64,000 nucleotides of DNA from Tricholoma matsutake (taxonomy: Eukaryota > Basidiomycota > Agaricomycetes > Agaricales > Tricholomataceae): contig AP026546.1 in the NCBI GenBank assembly GCA_026075535.2, positions 7,874,001 to 7,938,000 of the forward strand, read 5' to 3'. Both the position numbers and the translations under genes were made by a program. The notes below the pieces were generated by a model. That model ran no database searches and had not been told where the DNA came from. It was given only the letters and a program-made list of their open reading frames with translations. Positions 55,375-64,000 of this stretch are shown one piece after another. Positions within the stretch are counted from its first letter, which is position 1; each line of letters starts with the position of its first letter.

Positions 55375-55533
55375 TGTAAGGGGACTAGGGGGGTGCCCTG
55401 TGTGTTTTTCCTATTTTTTATGTTCGTCCTATATTTTTCCCCACCTCATTTCCTTCTATTCTTCATTTTCTATGATTTTTCCAGATTTTATTACTAATTT
55501 TCCCTTGCTATCATGTTTGTACATGTTGACACT
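55375..55533 (+). repeat. Gypsy-1 LTR fragment
   Basis: The first 159 bp of a Gypsy-1 LTR in plus orientation (TGTAAGGGGACTAG to GTTGACACT), closely matching the LTRs at 5.0 and 30.2 kb. It then switches abruptly to a GC-rich hairpin. Confidence 0.93.
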
Positions 55534-55534
55534 C

Positions 55535-55620
55535 CCCTCCCCTCGAGCTTGCAAGGGGAGGGCTTAGTATTATACATATTAATTACCCATATTAATTACC
55601 CCTCGCACAGATGCGAGGGG
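55535..55620. other. Two adjacent GC-rich hairpins
   Basis: Hairpin 1: CCCTCCCCT at 55535-55543 pairs with AGGGGAGGG at 55554-55562. Hairpin 2: CCCCTCGCA at 55599-55607 pairs with TGCGAGGGG at 55612-55620, with a 4-nt loop. Between them lies a duplicated tattaattaccc. Both share the word cccctcg. The function is unknown. Confidence 0.6.
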
Positions 55621-55697
55621 GTCAATTTAATAATCTATTCATGATATATAAAAAATTAGATTTTGGTAATAAATAGATATGATTTATGTAACTTGAA

Positions 55698-55795
55698 ATG
55701 ACTACTTGGCCTAAGTGGTAGAGTGTGCATGTTTTGTTGTCATGTGATTGCTAGTCCAGAAGGCTGTTGGTTCAATTCCTGCTGTGCACACATTA
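55698..55795 (+). mobile_element. tRNA-derived (SINE-like) sequence
   Basis: A-box-like TGGCCTAAGTGG at 55707-55718 and B-box-like GGTTCAATTCC at 55769-55779 with tRNA-like spacing. The seven bases before the A box do not pair with those after the T arm, so no acceptor stem forms and this is not a functional tRNA. The 3' extent is unclear. The B box would be GGTTCGATTCC before a CpG change. Confidence 0.55.
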
Positions 55796-55829
55796 TTTTG
55801 TGAGACTTATAAGACTTTCTCTAAGACTG

Positions 55830-56062
55830 GAACTCGGACTTTACTTGGACAGTACTTTAGAAGGTGTAAATAAATGCACAATTGATGTTGTCCGAGCAAA
55901 GTCCGAGTGCAGTCTGAGTGCAGTCCTCGGACTTTACTCAGACAACTCGGACAGTCCTAGGACAGTCTGAGTGTCCGAGCAGAGTCTGAGTGAAGTCCTC
56001 AGGCAGTCCGAGTGTCCGAGTGTCCGAGCAGAGTCCGAGCAGAGTCTGCTCGGACTGGGGGG
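55830..56062. repeat. Degenerate gtccgag repeat tract
   Basis: The heptamer gtccgag and variants (gtctgag, ctcggac) recur in both orientations, able to fold into several hairpins (for example gagcagagtccgag and ctgctcggact). It may be the body or tail of the SINE-like sequence. Confidence 0.7.
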
Positions 56063-56131
56063 GGGAGTGTAAAGTACTGGATTCTTGCAAACTTATATTT
56101 AATGGCTAGCCACCAGTATGCAACATTTATA

Positions 56132-57667
56132 TTGGCCTCGATGGTGACCCCTATGCACAATTCTACTATCATTTCCCCTCCTGATGTCTTGTCAACCAAC
56201 TCCCTGTACCCAATCTTCACAGCTCCAAAGAAGAAATACAAACCAGTCACACAGAAAGTTTGACCAGTTACTACAGACCTACCTGATTGATTTTGCATCA
56301 TTCGAACTATCACTGGCGACCCCCTCGAGAATATGCCAAAACTCAATCCTCATCCCTCATTGTTGATCCCATCTCCCCGATATTCACTCAAACAAAAAGC
56401 TATTATTGACAAAAATCACCCTGGTGATTTCCTATGGCCAGAAGAATGAAAGCTCATGCACAACTTTATTCAAAATCACGAAACAGGTTTTGCATGGACT
56501 GAAAACAAACAAAGAAGCTTTCAACCCGACTTCTTCCCTCCTATCAAATTCCCTGTCATTCCTCACACCCCTTGGGTCGAACATAACATCCCTATACCTC
56601 CTGGTCTGTACGAACAGATCTGTGAAATGCTGAAGAAGATAGAAGCAGGAGTATACAAGTCGTCGAACTCATCATATCAATCACAATGGTTTTGCATTGT
56701 GAAGAAAGATGCAAAATCCCTTCAAATAGTCCACAGCCTTGAGCTGCTAAACCAAGTAACAATTCAGCAACTCTGGTGTGGTCCCAAACTCCCAATCCCT
56801 GAGCATCTGGCTGAACAGTTTGGGGGACACACTTGTGATGGAATGTTGGACTTATACATTGCATTCAATGAAAGGCTGGTAGCTGAATCTTCTTGAGATC
56901 TAACAACTTTCCAGACTCCATTTGGTGCACTTCAAATCATCACCCTACCAATGGGTTGGACGAACTCAGTTCCAATCTTACACAACAATGTTACATTCAT
57001 CCTACAACTCAAAGTCCCTCATATCACGATCTCTTACATCAATGACACACCAGTTAAGGGTCCGAAATCAGAATATTGAATGATCAGCAGATCTTACAAA
57101 ATGATCACCAACAACCCAGGCATTCAATGCTTCATCAGGGAGCATTTCTAGAATTTGAATCATGTAGTCCAATGCATGAAGTATTGTGGAGGAACATTTT
57201 CTGGTCCCAAACTATATCTTTGTGCTCCCAAAATAATTGTTTTAGGGCATCGATGCAACATCAAAGGTCGTATGGCCAATCCCACTTGCATCGCAGCAGT
57301 TAGTAGATGGGGACCTTGTCAAATCCTTACCAAAGTTAAAGTGTTCTTAGGAACTATTGGAGTCTGTTGTATCTTTATCCAAAATTTTGCTCAACGTGCT
57401 ACAGCGCTGATTCACCTCACTCAAAAAGATGTTCCTTTTGAATTTGGACTGAAACAAATAGCAGCACAGGAAGATTTGAAGGAAGCTTTAATCAATTCCC
57501 CAGTGATTCAAGCAGTCAACTACTCATCCCCTGCCCCAGTTATCCTATCAGTCAACACTTCACACATTGCTGTTGGTTTCTTTCTCATGCAATGTGATCC
57601 CAACAATCCTCAAAAATGGTATTACAGTCGATTTGGCTCAATCATGCTTAACGACTGCGAATCCCCC
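56132..57667 (+). pseudogene. Gypsy-4 RT and RNase H (N-terminal part)
   Basis: RT blocks SQWFCIVKKDAKSLQIVHSL and FQTPFGALQIITLPMGWTNS are readable. The active site reads SYINDTPVKGP where YIDD is expected, so a catalytic Asp is Asn. The connection and RNase H region follow to NDCES at 57660. TGA stops near 56450, 56894, 57078 and 57150 break the frame. Confidence 0.82.
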
Positions 57668-57809
57668 TGGAGACGTGCCAAGTCTCCTAGGCCCTAGCTA
57701 TGCCCAAGATGATGTAGTTGTAGTGATCTGTGACTATGTACATGAGTGACTGTCTACTGGCTAGGTGATCACATGACTCCTGGAGTAGGTGCCCACACAC
57801 CCTACTCCA
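57668..57809 (-). repeat. 3' LTR of the small LTR element
   Basis: 142 bp. By eye it differs from its partner mostly by CpG-type transitions (for example acgtgcc/acatgcc, gatgatgt/gacaacat). It contains an internal near-palindrome ggagtaggtg/caccctactcc. Confidence 0.88.
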
Positions 57810-58578
57810 TCTGCCCATCTCCCAAATGGCGACGTCCTTGTCGCTGGAGAAAAAAGAGAAACAAGAACAGTAGGTATAAAAAATAATGTAGCAATGAAGC
57901 TAAGAAAACTCTATGGTTGATAAAAAAAATATGCCAGGAAATGACTCAACACGGTGGTGTCCATCCCAAAGCACAATGGGCACAGCTTAAGTCGACGAGA
58001 TGGGGGTCTTGATCCCAGTCAAGCTTTGGAGCAGGAGGAGCAGGAGGAGCAGGAGGATCAGGTGCTACTCCAAAGGGCATAGTAACAACAGGTCATCCTG
58101 GTCCAATACCAGAGGGATGACATCGGGTAATAAAAGGTTGAGGTGGAACAAGAGAAGGCAGAGCTGAATTAAAAAAATTTCAGGATGGTAGATATTGCAG
58201 GGGGGCTCATCATCGTCTTGTCCGTCATCGTAGTGTTCCAAATGGCTGTAGATGGCCTGTCTTCAGACAGGAGATATCTCACAGCAGGGTGCTGGGGGCA
58301 GTAGGTAATGATGCAGCATCGTCAGCCCAGTCGAAACATTCAGGAAGTGGTGAAACAGCTCATTTAGGGTCAAGCTGGGGTGCACTGGGGTAAACCAGGA
58401 GTAATGGGGTGACAAACAGTGAATGGGGGGTGTTGACAATTGTCGATGGTGTCGTTAATGATGTGGCAGTGGTGTACAATGCAGGTGGTGGCGAAACAGC
58501 TTGTTTTGGGGTGTTCAGGGGTGAGCTAGGGCTTTGGGACTCATTTTGGGGGTGTTTTGCTGGTTCTGGCTGCGTACA

Positions 58579-58878
58579 TCATTGTTCTGGAGACGTTGTT
58601 GATGATGTAGCAGATCTGATGGATGCATGAGGCATTGTAGTGGGCTTGTGGTGCATAATGTGGGTCTGTGGCATGAGCTGGGGGGAGCTGGGTGGTGTAG
58701 GATGGCTCCTGAATTGTTGTTTGGGACAATAGGGCCTGCAGGGTTTGTCTGTCGAGCCGATGACACGTTTCGATGAACACAGTTGCTCATCATCTTGCAA
58801 ATCAGTTTCCTCAGCTGTAGACAGTCCCTGTATGTCATTTACAGCCTCGTTCACAGTCTCCTGGGTGTCAGCAGGCAT
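58579..58878 (-). pseudogene. Second ORF fragment of the small LTR element
   Basis: A 99-codon frame rich in Pro, Ser and Thr on the same strand as the gag-like ORF and downstream of it. It is probably a decayed continuation. No domain is recognised. Confidence 0.35.
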
Positions 58879-59044
58879 CTGGGTGCTAGACGATGCCCTA
58901 GTTGTTGTTTTTCAGCCATTTGCATCAGGTATCATTGCCGTTGTTGATGGTGACATGGTGGTGGTGCTGGGGGGGCTCGGAGTGCGAAAGGACTGGCTGG
59001 GGAGCTGGGTAGAGTGCCGTAGGTAGGTCTGGAAGCGAATGGCA

Positions 59045-60004
59045 TCATTTACGAGCTGTTGGGAGCTGGTTTGAAGCAGGGAAGGTTGTCATTGTTGACG
59101 ATGTTGTCGATGTTGATGGGGGCTGTGTAGGCATTGTCAACAATGACATGGCTGGGATTGGGGGTGATGGAGGGTTTGGAATGAGGGCAGTGGGATCGTC
59201 TTTGGTTTGGGTGGCTGTCTCGATGGTGGTGGGGCCTACCTGGGTGCTAGCATCGCTCCGGGTGGTTGGTTTGGCATCCTTTGATGTGATGGCCTTTGCA
59301 ACCTCCGCTACAAGCATCAGACTCTATTCCTCAACCAATACATAGTGGCCATAGCTGTGTTCCCAGTTACTTTCATTCTTCTCCTTTGTCTGCCTATTCT
59401 CTTTGCATCTCTTCATTCCTGCCTCAAGGCCTTCCTTTCTTCCTATCTCCATGCTTCGTTTGTATTCTTCATGTGTGTATGCTTCGTATTCTTCTTTCCA
59501 TGCTGCTGTTGCCTGCTCACTCTCCTGTACTGCCTCTGCCCATCCTTCATCTCTTCCTTTTCCATATCCCATCATCCATCCTTTCTCTAGATACTCTTGT
59601 AGCGCATCTTGTAGGTCTTCAATAATCATGTTGGCTGTTGTTGCAGTAGTGGACAGTTTACATAATTTTTTAATGGTTGATTCGATGTGTTTGGCCACGA
59701 TCAACATTGTAGATAGCTCAGTAGTCGAGTCATTGTCTGGTGCTGGTGAAGCCGTAGTTGCAGCTGTGGAGACATGCGTCTCATCCGTGCTGTCGGTTAC
59801 AGACATGTTTGCTGTGGTATTTGTTGCTGGTGGGGCTGTGGTAGTGTCATCGTTGGGTAGCAACAGTTCTGATGTGGCATTTGGTGCTGCTGTACTCAAT
59901 GCCATCATTACAGTGTTTACAGTCGCAATGTTCACGTTCATATTAAACACATTCTTGTGCTGCTTCTTCTTTTGGGAATGCTTCCCTTGTCCAGGTCCTG
60001 GCAT
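59045..60004 (-). pseudogene. Gag-like ORF of the small LTR element, with one TAG
   Basis: Starts MPGPGQGKHSQKKKQHK at 60004. A basic N terminus is followed by a Thr/Ala-rich low-complexity region and a long charged helix with Gly-x-Glu-Gly repeats (GYGKGRDEGWAEA, MEIGRKEGLEAGMKR) near the end. TAG at 59324-59326 is followed without a frame change by another 90 codons (TQVGPTTIETATQTK), so readthrough or a CAG-to-TAG change is likely. I do not recognise a named family; the placement suggests Gag. Confidence 0.55.
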
Positions 60005-60043
60005 ACTGAATGTGATGTACTAACTGAAAAAGAGACTGGTGGG

Positions 60044-60190
60044 CTGGTTCTGGTTCTGTGACTGGTTCTGGTTCTGTGACTGGTTCTGGTTCTGTCTGGT
60101 TCTGTAGCTGGTTCTGGTTCTGTGTGATTGGTAGACTGGGGACTAGTAGACTGTGGTTCTGTGGTTCTGTGGTTCTGTGGTTCTGTGGCT
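60044..60190. repeat. Simple repeat (ctggttctgtga type)
   Basis: Irregular units of ctggttctg and gtggttctgtg in the leader between the primer site and the gag-like ORF of the small LTR element. Confidence 0.85.
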
Positions 60191-60330
60191 GTAACTGGGT
60201 GCTGGGGCTAGAGACTCAAGAGCAATAACTAGAAAGTGAAGCTAGATGCAAATTTATGCATTGTGATGTGGCTTGCGAGAACAAAAGTAGAAACTGGCGA
60301 GAATAGAGCAAAGCAGTGGTGCGTGTGTAG

Positions 60331-60349
60331 AATCACGCTCTCATCACCA
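60331..60349 (-). promoter_or_regulatory. tRNA-type primer-binding site of the small LTR element
   Basis: Minus strand reads TGGTGATGAGAGCGTGATT. Its complement ends TCTCATCACCA, preceded by CACGC, exactly the layout of a tRNA 3' end (T-stem strand, acceptor strand, discriminator, CCA). It is separated from the LTR by 3 nt. Confidence 0.75.
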
Positions 60350-60352
60350 AGA

Positions 60353-60494
60353 TGGAGACATGCCGAGTCTCCTAGGCCCTAGCTATGCCCAAGACAACAT
60401 AGTTGTAGTGATCTGTGACTATGTACATGAGTGACTGTCTACTGGCTAGGTGATCACGTGACTCCTGGAGTAGGTGCCCACACACCCTACTCCA
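60353..60494 (-). repeat. 5' LTR of the small LTR element
   Basis: 142 bp partner of 57668-57809, with identical termini. The primer-binding site on its left side fixes it as the 5' LTR. Confidence 0.88.
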
Positions 60495-62336
60495 CTGGTT
60501 CTCGCAACCAAAACTTGAATTATACAGTCTATATTGTGCCCTTGGTACCCTTCAATTGTATTTAATAGGGGTCCAAAACCTTATTGTTGAAGTTGATGCA
60601 AGGTATATCAAAGGCATGCTCTCAAATCCTGATATTGCACCTAGTGCTAGCATCAATTGATGGATTGTTTTGATTCTAACCTTCCACTTCATGCTAGTCC
60701 ATGTTGCAGGTACACACCATGGACCAGACAGTCTTTTGCGATGTCCTCAACAATTGGAAGACAACAATATTGAGGTAGAAGAATTTGGAGACTGGATCAA
60801 CCATCTTCACAGTTTGGTACATCAAATCAATCCTATCATGACATGCCCCTTCTCCTCCCAACAAATTTTGACACTCACCCTCTCCTCAGATTTCAGTAAG
60901 GAGGAGGATTTTACCTACAAGTTACAATGATGTGCCACAAACAAACAATGTGAAGAAAGATGATGAATGATTACTTTGTGTTAGAAAATGGTTAGATGAT
61001 TTGGTACAACCTCCAGACTTGTCGGATTCTGAATATGCTACTTTCGTCTGATATTGCACCAAATTCTTCTTAGATTCAGGCAAACTATGGAGAAAGGACT
61101 CCCACAGAGCTCACAAGATTGTCACAATCCCCAAACATCATCTCGAAATAATTTGTGCAGCACATGACGATATCAGACACAAGATGATTTTCACTACAAA
61201 ATCTGTCATTGCCCTACAATTGTGGTGGCCTAACATAAAAGCCGACATCACATGGTTTATACACACCTGCCATGGTCCACCTCTGCCAGATTCGACAAAC
61301 TCGAAATCTTCTTATCCCACCTACAGTCGCAACCCCAGCACCACTTTTTGGCAAAGTCTACATTGACACAATGCAAATGCCCCCATTAAATGGATTCAAG
61401 TATATCGTGCAAGGTCAATGCTCACTAATGACCTATCCCAAATGGCAAACACTTTGACAAGAAAATGCTACAACCCTCGGTGATTGGATCTTCGAAGACA
61501 TCATTTGTTGATGGGGTTCCCTATACAAAATCATAACCGACAATGGAACTGCCTTCATTGCCACAATGGAGTATCTCGCAAAATGATACTGTATCAATCA
61601 CATCTGAATCAGTGGTTACAACTCTCATGCCAATGGACTCATCAAAAGAGCACACTTTGACATTTGACAATCGTTATTCAAAACAGTCGACAGAGACCAG
61701 AACAAATGGTCAAATGGAGCACACTCTGTCTTTTGGGCAGAACACGTCACAGTTTGCAAATGCATGGGTTGCTGACCCTACTTCACAGTTACCAGATCAC
61801 ATCCCCTCATTCCCCTCGACATCTCCAAAGCAATGTACTTGCAACCCCCTCCTGATTCTATCTTATCAATGACCAACCTCATCACTCGACAAGCAATAGC
61901 ACTACAGAAACGATCAGCCAACCTTGAAGTTCTATATTCAAAAGTCTACACCGCTCAACTCGAAGCTGCAAAATGTTTTGAACTCATTCACAAACAAACA
62001 ATGTGCAACTACAACTTCACAAAAGGCAATTTCGTGCTACTTTGAAACACACACATCGAGAAGTCCCTCAATTGCAAGATGCAACCTCAATATTTAGGTC
62101 CCCTCATCATCATTGATCAAAACTATGGAGGAGCCTACATCCTTTGCGAGCTTGATGGATCAGTACTCCATTGGCCTGTTGCCACATTTTGACTCCTGCC
62201 ATACCTAGCTCAAAATTTGATTCCACTCCCTCCAAATTTCCTTAACATTGACTCAGAATGTCTTGAAACACTTTGAAAAACTTCAAACATCGATGAAGAT
62301 ATTCCCAAAGACATTCTGGACTTCAAAGACAATTAA
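60495..62336 (+). pseudogene. Gypsy-4 RNase H end and integrase
   Basis: Begins with FSQPKLEL-like RNase H coding, then ARYIKGMLSNPDI and HVAGTHHGPDSLLR (RNase H end). The integrase follows from 61100: Asp in VYIDTM, Asp in IITDNGT, and the third position reads NGLIKR instead of NG-x-x-ER, so the catalytic Glu appears to be Lys. A C-terminal beta domain follows. TAA 62334-62336 ends the frame, with many TGA stops before it. Confidence 0.82.
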
Positions 62337-63595
62337 TTATTCTCTTTTCTTTGTTCACAATTACTTACCTATGACCTCAATTTCTTTTAGTGTACAATAC
62401 AAGTCATGATATTGCATTATGCCATGGTCATGCAAACTCCAAAAGGGTTTTTTGGCCATGATGATCTACTGAGCCTTTCCCTTTTTCTTTTACTTTTCTT
62501 ATCGCTACCTTCGAGACTCACAAAATTTAAAATTGTAAAAAGAGAAAGAACTACAAAGTTTTCATTCCTCCAACATTTCCTCCATCACTTCTATCTACCT
62601 ACATAAGACCTCCAATTCAACCTTCATGCCTGCCAATTTCTTTGTGAGGATCTGGTGATGCATTGCCCACTCCTCATCTACAGCCTCAGCCTCCTCGAAC
62701 CCCTGGACTTCCTTTGCCTTTGCCTTTGCCTTTGCCTTTGCCTTTGCCTTTGCCTTCGATGCCCTTAGTGTTTAAAGGTCCAGTTTGGTCCATCTTGATG
62801 CCCAGCTCACCAAGACCACAACCGAACCAAATAGGACCAGTCCTATTCAGTTTGGTTGCCTCCAAAAGACTGGTTTTAACTGGTCTTACTGGTGTTTTTT
62901 CGAGTATAGCTTAATTCTATTATATACTAAATAAAACTAACTACATTTACATGCTGCAAGCAGTTGCTCGCAGCTGTGGTGTATGAGAATGAAAATGAAA
63001 ATGAAAAATGAAATAGAAAATGAAATAGAAAAAAGAAACGGCCCCACCATCTCGCATTTGTAGCAAGGGTGGGGGTCCTGCATTCCTGCATGTTGTCGTC
63101 CCTGGTGTTCATCATCCCCTGTGTTCATTGTTGTCGTGTTCATTGTCCCTGCCACCTGTCATCATCCCCAGCATTCATCCCTGCTATTTGTTGTACCCAG
63201 TGTTTGTCCTCCCCGTCATTCATCCTCCCTGGTGTTTGTTGGCATGGCTGTTTGTTGGTGCAGCTGTTTGTTGTCATGGCTGTTTGTTGTTGCAGCCATA
63301 CCCACAGTTTGTTGTCCTGGCTGTTTGTTGTCCCCTGTTCATGGCTACCATCGTCATCAGCACCTCCAATTCCCCCTACAAGCAGTGGCTCATAGGCAGG
63401 TTGGTGGTGCTTGTGACATGGCAGTGGTGGCGGCCGACATTGCTGGTGGGAGGGTGGGGCTTGCTGGCCGTTGCCATGTAAGAACAGAACCTGTTGCCAC
63501 CCTGTGAGCAGAGGCTCACAGCAGTGGTGTAGGGCATGAGGAGGGGAAGGAGAGGGCATGGGTGTGTCTGTTGTTAGGTGGTAGCTGTCTTTATC
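62337..63595. other. No supported gene; simple repeats
   Basis: Contains a hexamer tract (62712-62757), a gaaaatgaaaat-like tract (62985-63045) and degenerate tgtttgttgt tracts (63180-63340). Overlapping ORFs at 63069-63559 on both strands follow these repeats and are not convincing. Confidence 0.5.
62712..62757. repeat. Hexanucleotide microsatellite (cctttg)n
   Basis: About eight uninterrupted cctttg units. Confidence 0.97.
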
Positions 63596-63832
63596 AAAAG
63601 TAAGTTAGTAAAAGAAATAACTCAGATATAAAAAAACATACCATGAGGCCCAAACAACGATGAGTGTCATTTGGGCCCACTTTGCAGGTGGTGTGGTGCC
63701 AGTGTCGTTATCAAGATGCAAAAACCTAAAAATGAAGTAAGACAGGTAGTTAGTAAAAGAAAGAAGAAATAAACTATAAAAACATACCCTAGGGGGGCCA
63801 AACAATAAACTAGCATCATTTGGGCCCCCTAA
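63596..63832 (-). repeat. Tandem duplication of an exon-like plus intron-like unit
   Basis: Two copies of about 100-140 bp (63596-63690 and 63735-63832). On the minus strand each has a gggcccaaatgatgcta-like block followed by GTATGTTTTTTA (donor-like), a pyrimidine stretch and a TTTTAG or GATAAAG acceptor-like end. This looks like a duplicated exon with its intron, but the coding frame is not maintained. Confidence 0.5.
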
Positions 63833-64000
63833 TTTGTGTTAGTTGGTTTGCGTGGTTGTGGTTGCAGACCAGGGTGGTGACGTGGCATGATTGATGTTGT
63901 GGTGGTAGATGTGGGAAGTCATTTGGCAAATGGCGCCACTTTGTTTTTGGGAGCACAAACATGACCACATGGTCTGTGTGCAGCCACAGGGTATATAAGT

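Larger units (their letters stand above)
57668..60494 (-). mobile_element. Small LTR retrotransposon, apparently non-autonomous (2,827 bp)
   Basis: Two 142-bp direct repeats (57668-57809 and 60353-60494) start TGGAG and end CTCCA. Orientation is minus: 3 nt after the right LTR is a tRNA-type primer site, and before the left LTR is a purine tract (TGGGAGATGGGCAGA, 57810-57824). The interior lacks protease, RT and integrase but has a gag-like ORF on the same strand. It sits within Gypsy-4 RNase H, between NDCES and FSQPKLEL-like coding. A clean target duplication is not seen (ccccc on the left, ctggt on the right). Confidence 0.78.
56070..62336 (+). mobile_element. Gypsy-4, decayed, interrupted by an LTR element at 57668-60494
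   Basis: Plus-strand Gypsy remnant: RT and RNase H before the insertion, RNase H end and integrase after it. LTRs could not be identified; the left limit is where Gypsy-like coding begins. Heavily decayed, with many TGA stops. Confidence 0.8.

Noticed and set aside
55698..55795. Functional tRNA gene
   Set aside because: A and B boxes are present, but the acceptor arms do not pair and no sensible anticodon arm forms.
57663..60499. Target duplication for the small LTR element
   Set aside because: Left ccccc and right ctggt do not match; a decayed CCGG-containing site is possible but not supported.
63069..63559. Overlapping long ORFs on both strands
   Set aside because: The region consists of degenerate tgttgt/catcatc tracts; several frames are open at once and none has a domain.

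Overview
This is a repeat-dominated eukaryotic window, most likely from an Agaricomycete (mushroom-forming basidiomycete). The evidence is the compact 50-73 bp GT-AG introns, Tf1/sushi-type chromodomain Gypsy elements, a Helitron with a PIF1-like helicase, fungal Zn2Cys6-type clusters in repeat-borne ORFs, and pervasive CpG decay that turns CGA (Arg) into TGA stops. From memory only, a Gypsy element with a 426-bp LTR and about 6 kb length resembles marY1 of Tricholoma matsutake; I could not check this.

Layout. 1-5297: Gypsy-1 copy A (minus, 3' end outside the window). 5298-8000: gene-poor, with a direct-repeat pair and a CACTA-like MITE. 8.0-13.45 kb: a decayed Helitron (minus). 15.4-17.65 kb: a candidate spliced gene of unknown function (minus). 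19.1 kb: a solo LTR with a perfect 5-bp target duplication. 20.3-24.4 kb: a decayed Copia element (plus) with a copia-style half-tRNA primer site. 24.4-36.9 kb: Gypsy-1 copy B (minus), inserted in the Copia and itself carrying a solo Gypsy-2 LTR (28.3 kb) and the young, nearly intact Gypsy-1 copy C (30217-36263). 36.9-41.3 kb: Gypsy-2 (minus), truncated in RNase H. 41.3-43.65 kb: the 3' part of Gypsy-3 (plus), with an antisense spliced Zn2Cys6-type ORF between pol and the LTR. 43.65-47.2 kb: a second spliced Zn2Cys6-type gene (minus) with coding minisatellites, and a small divergent spliced gene (plus). 47.2-50.9 kb: gene-poor. 50976-53249: the one clearly intact host gene, an 11-exon amidase. 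53.4 kb: a MITE. 55.4-56.1 kb: an LTR fragment, two GC-rich hairpins and a tRNA-like (SINE-like) sequence. 56.1-62.3 kb: decayed Gypsy-4 (plus), interrupted by a 2.8-kb LTR element with 142-bp LTRs. 62.3-64 kb: simple repeats and a duplicated exon-like unit.

The most interesting signals are: (i) an array of seven short hairpins with different stems but a constant GG-AARNY-CC apex in the predicted RNA leader of Gypsy-2-family LTRs, partly conserved in a diverged relative; (ii) primer-binding sites complementary to the predicted 5' end of the element's own transcript (Tf1-style self-priming) in two families; (iii) antisense or repeat-borne Zn2Cys6-type proteins; (iv) an apparently non-autonomous LTR element with its own gag-like ORF; and (v) a readable nesting order with target duplications, plus a natural comparison showing CGA-to-TGA inactivation of otherwise intact copies.
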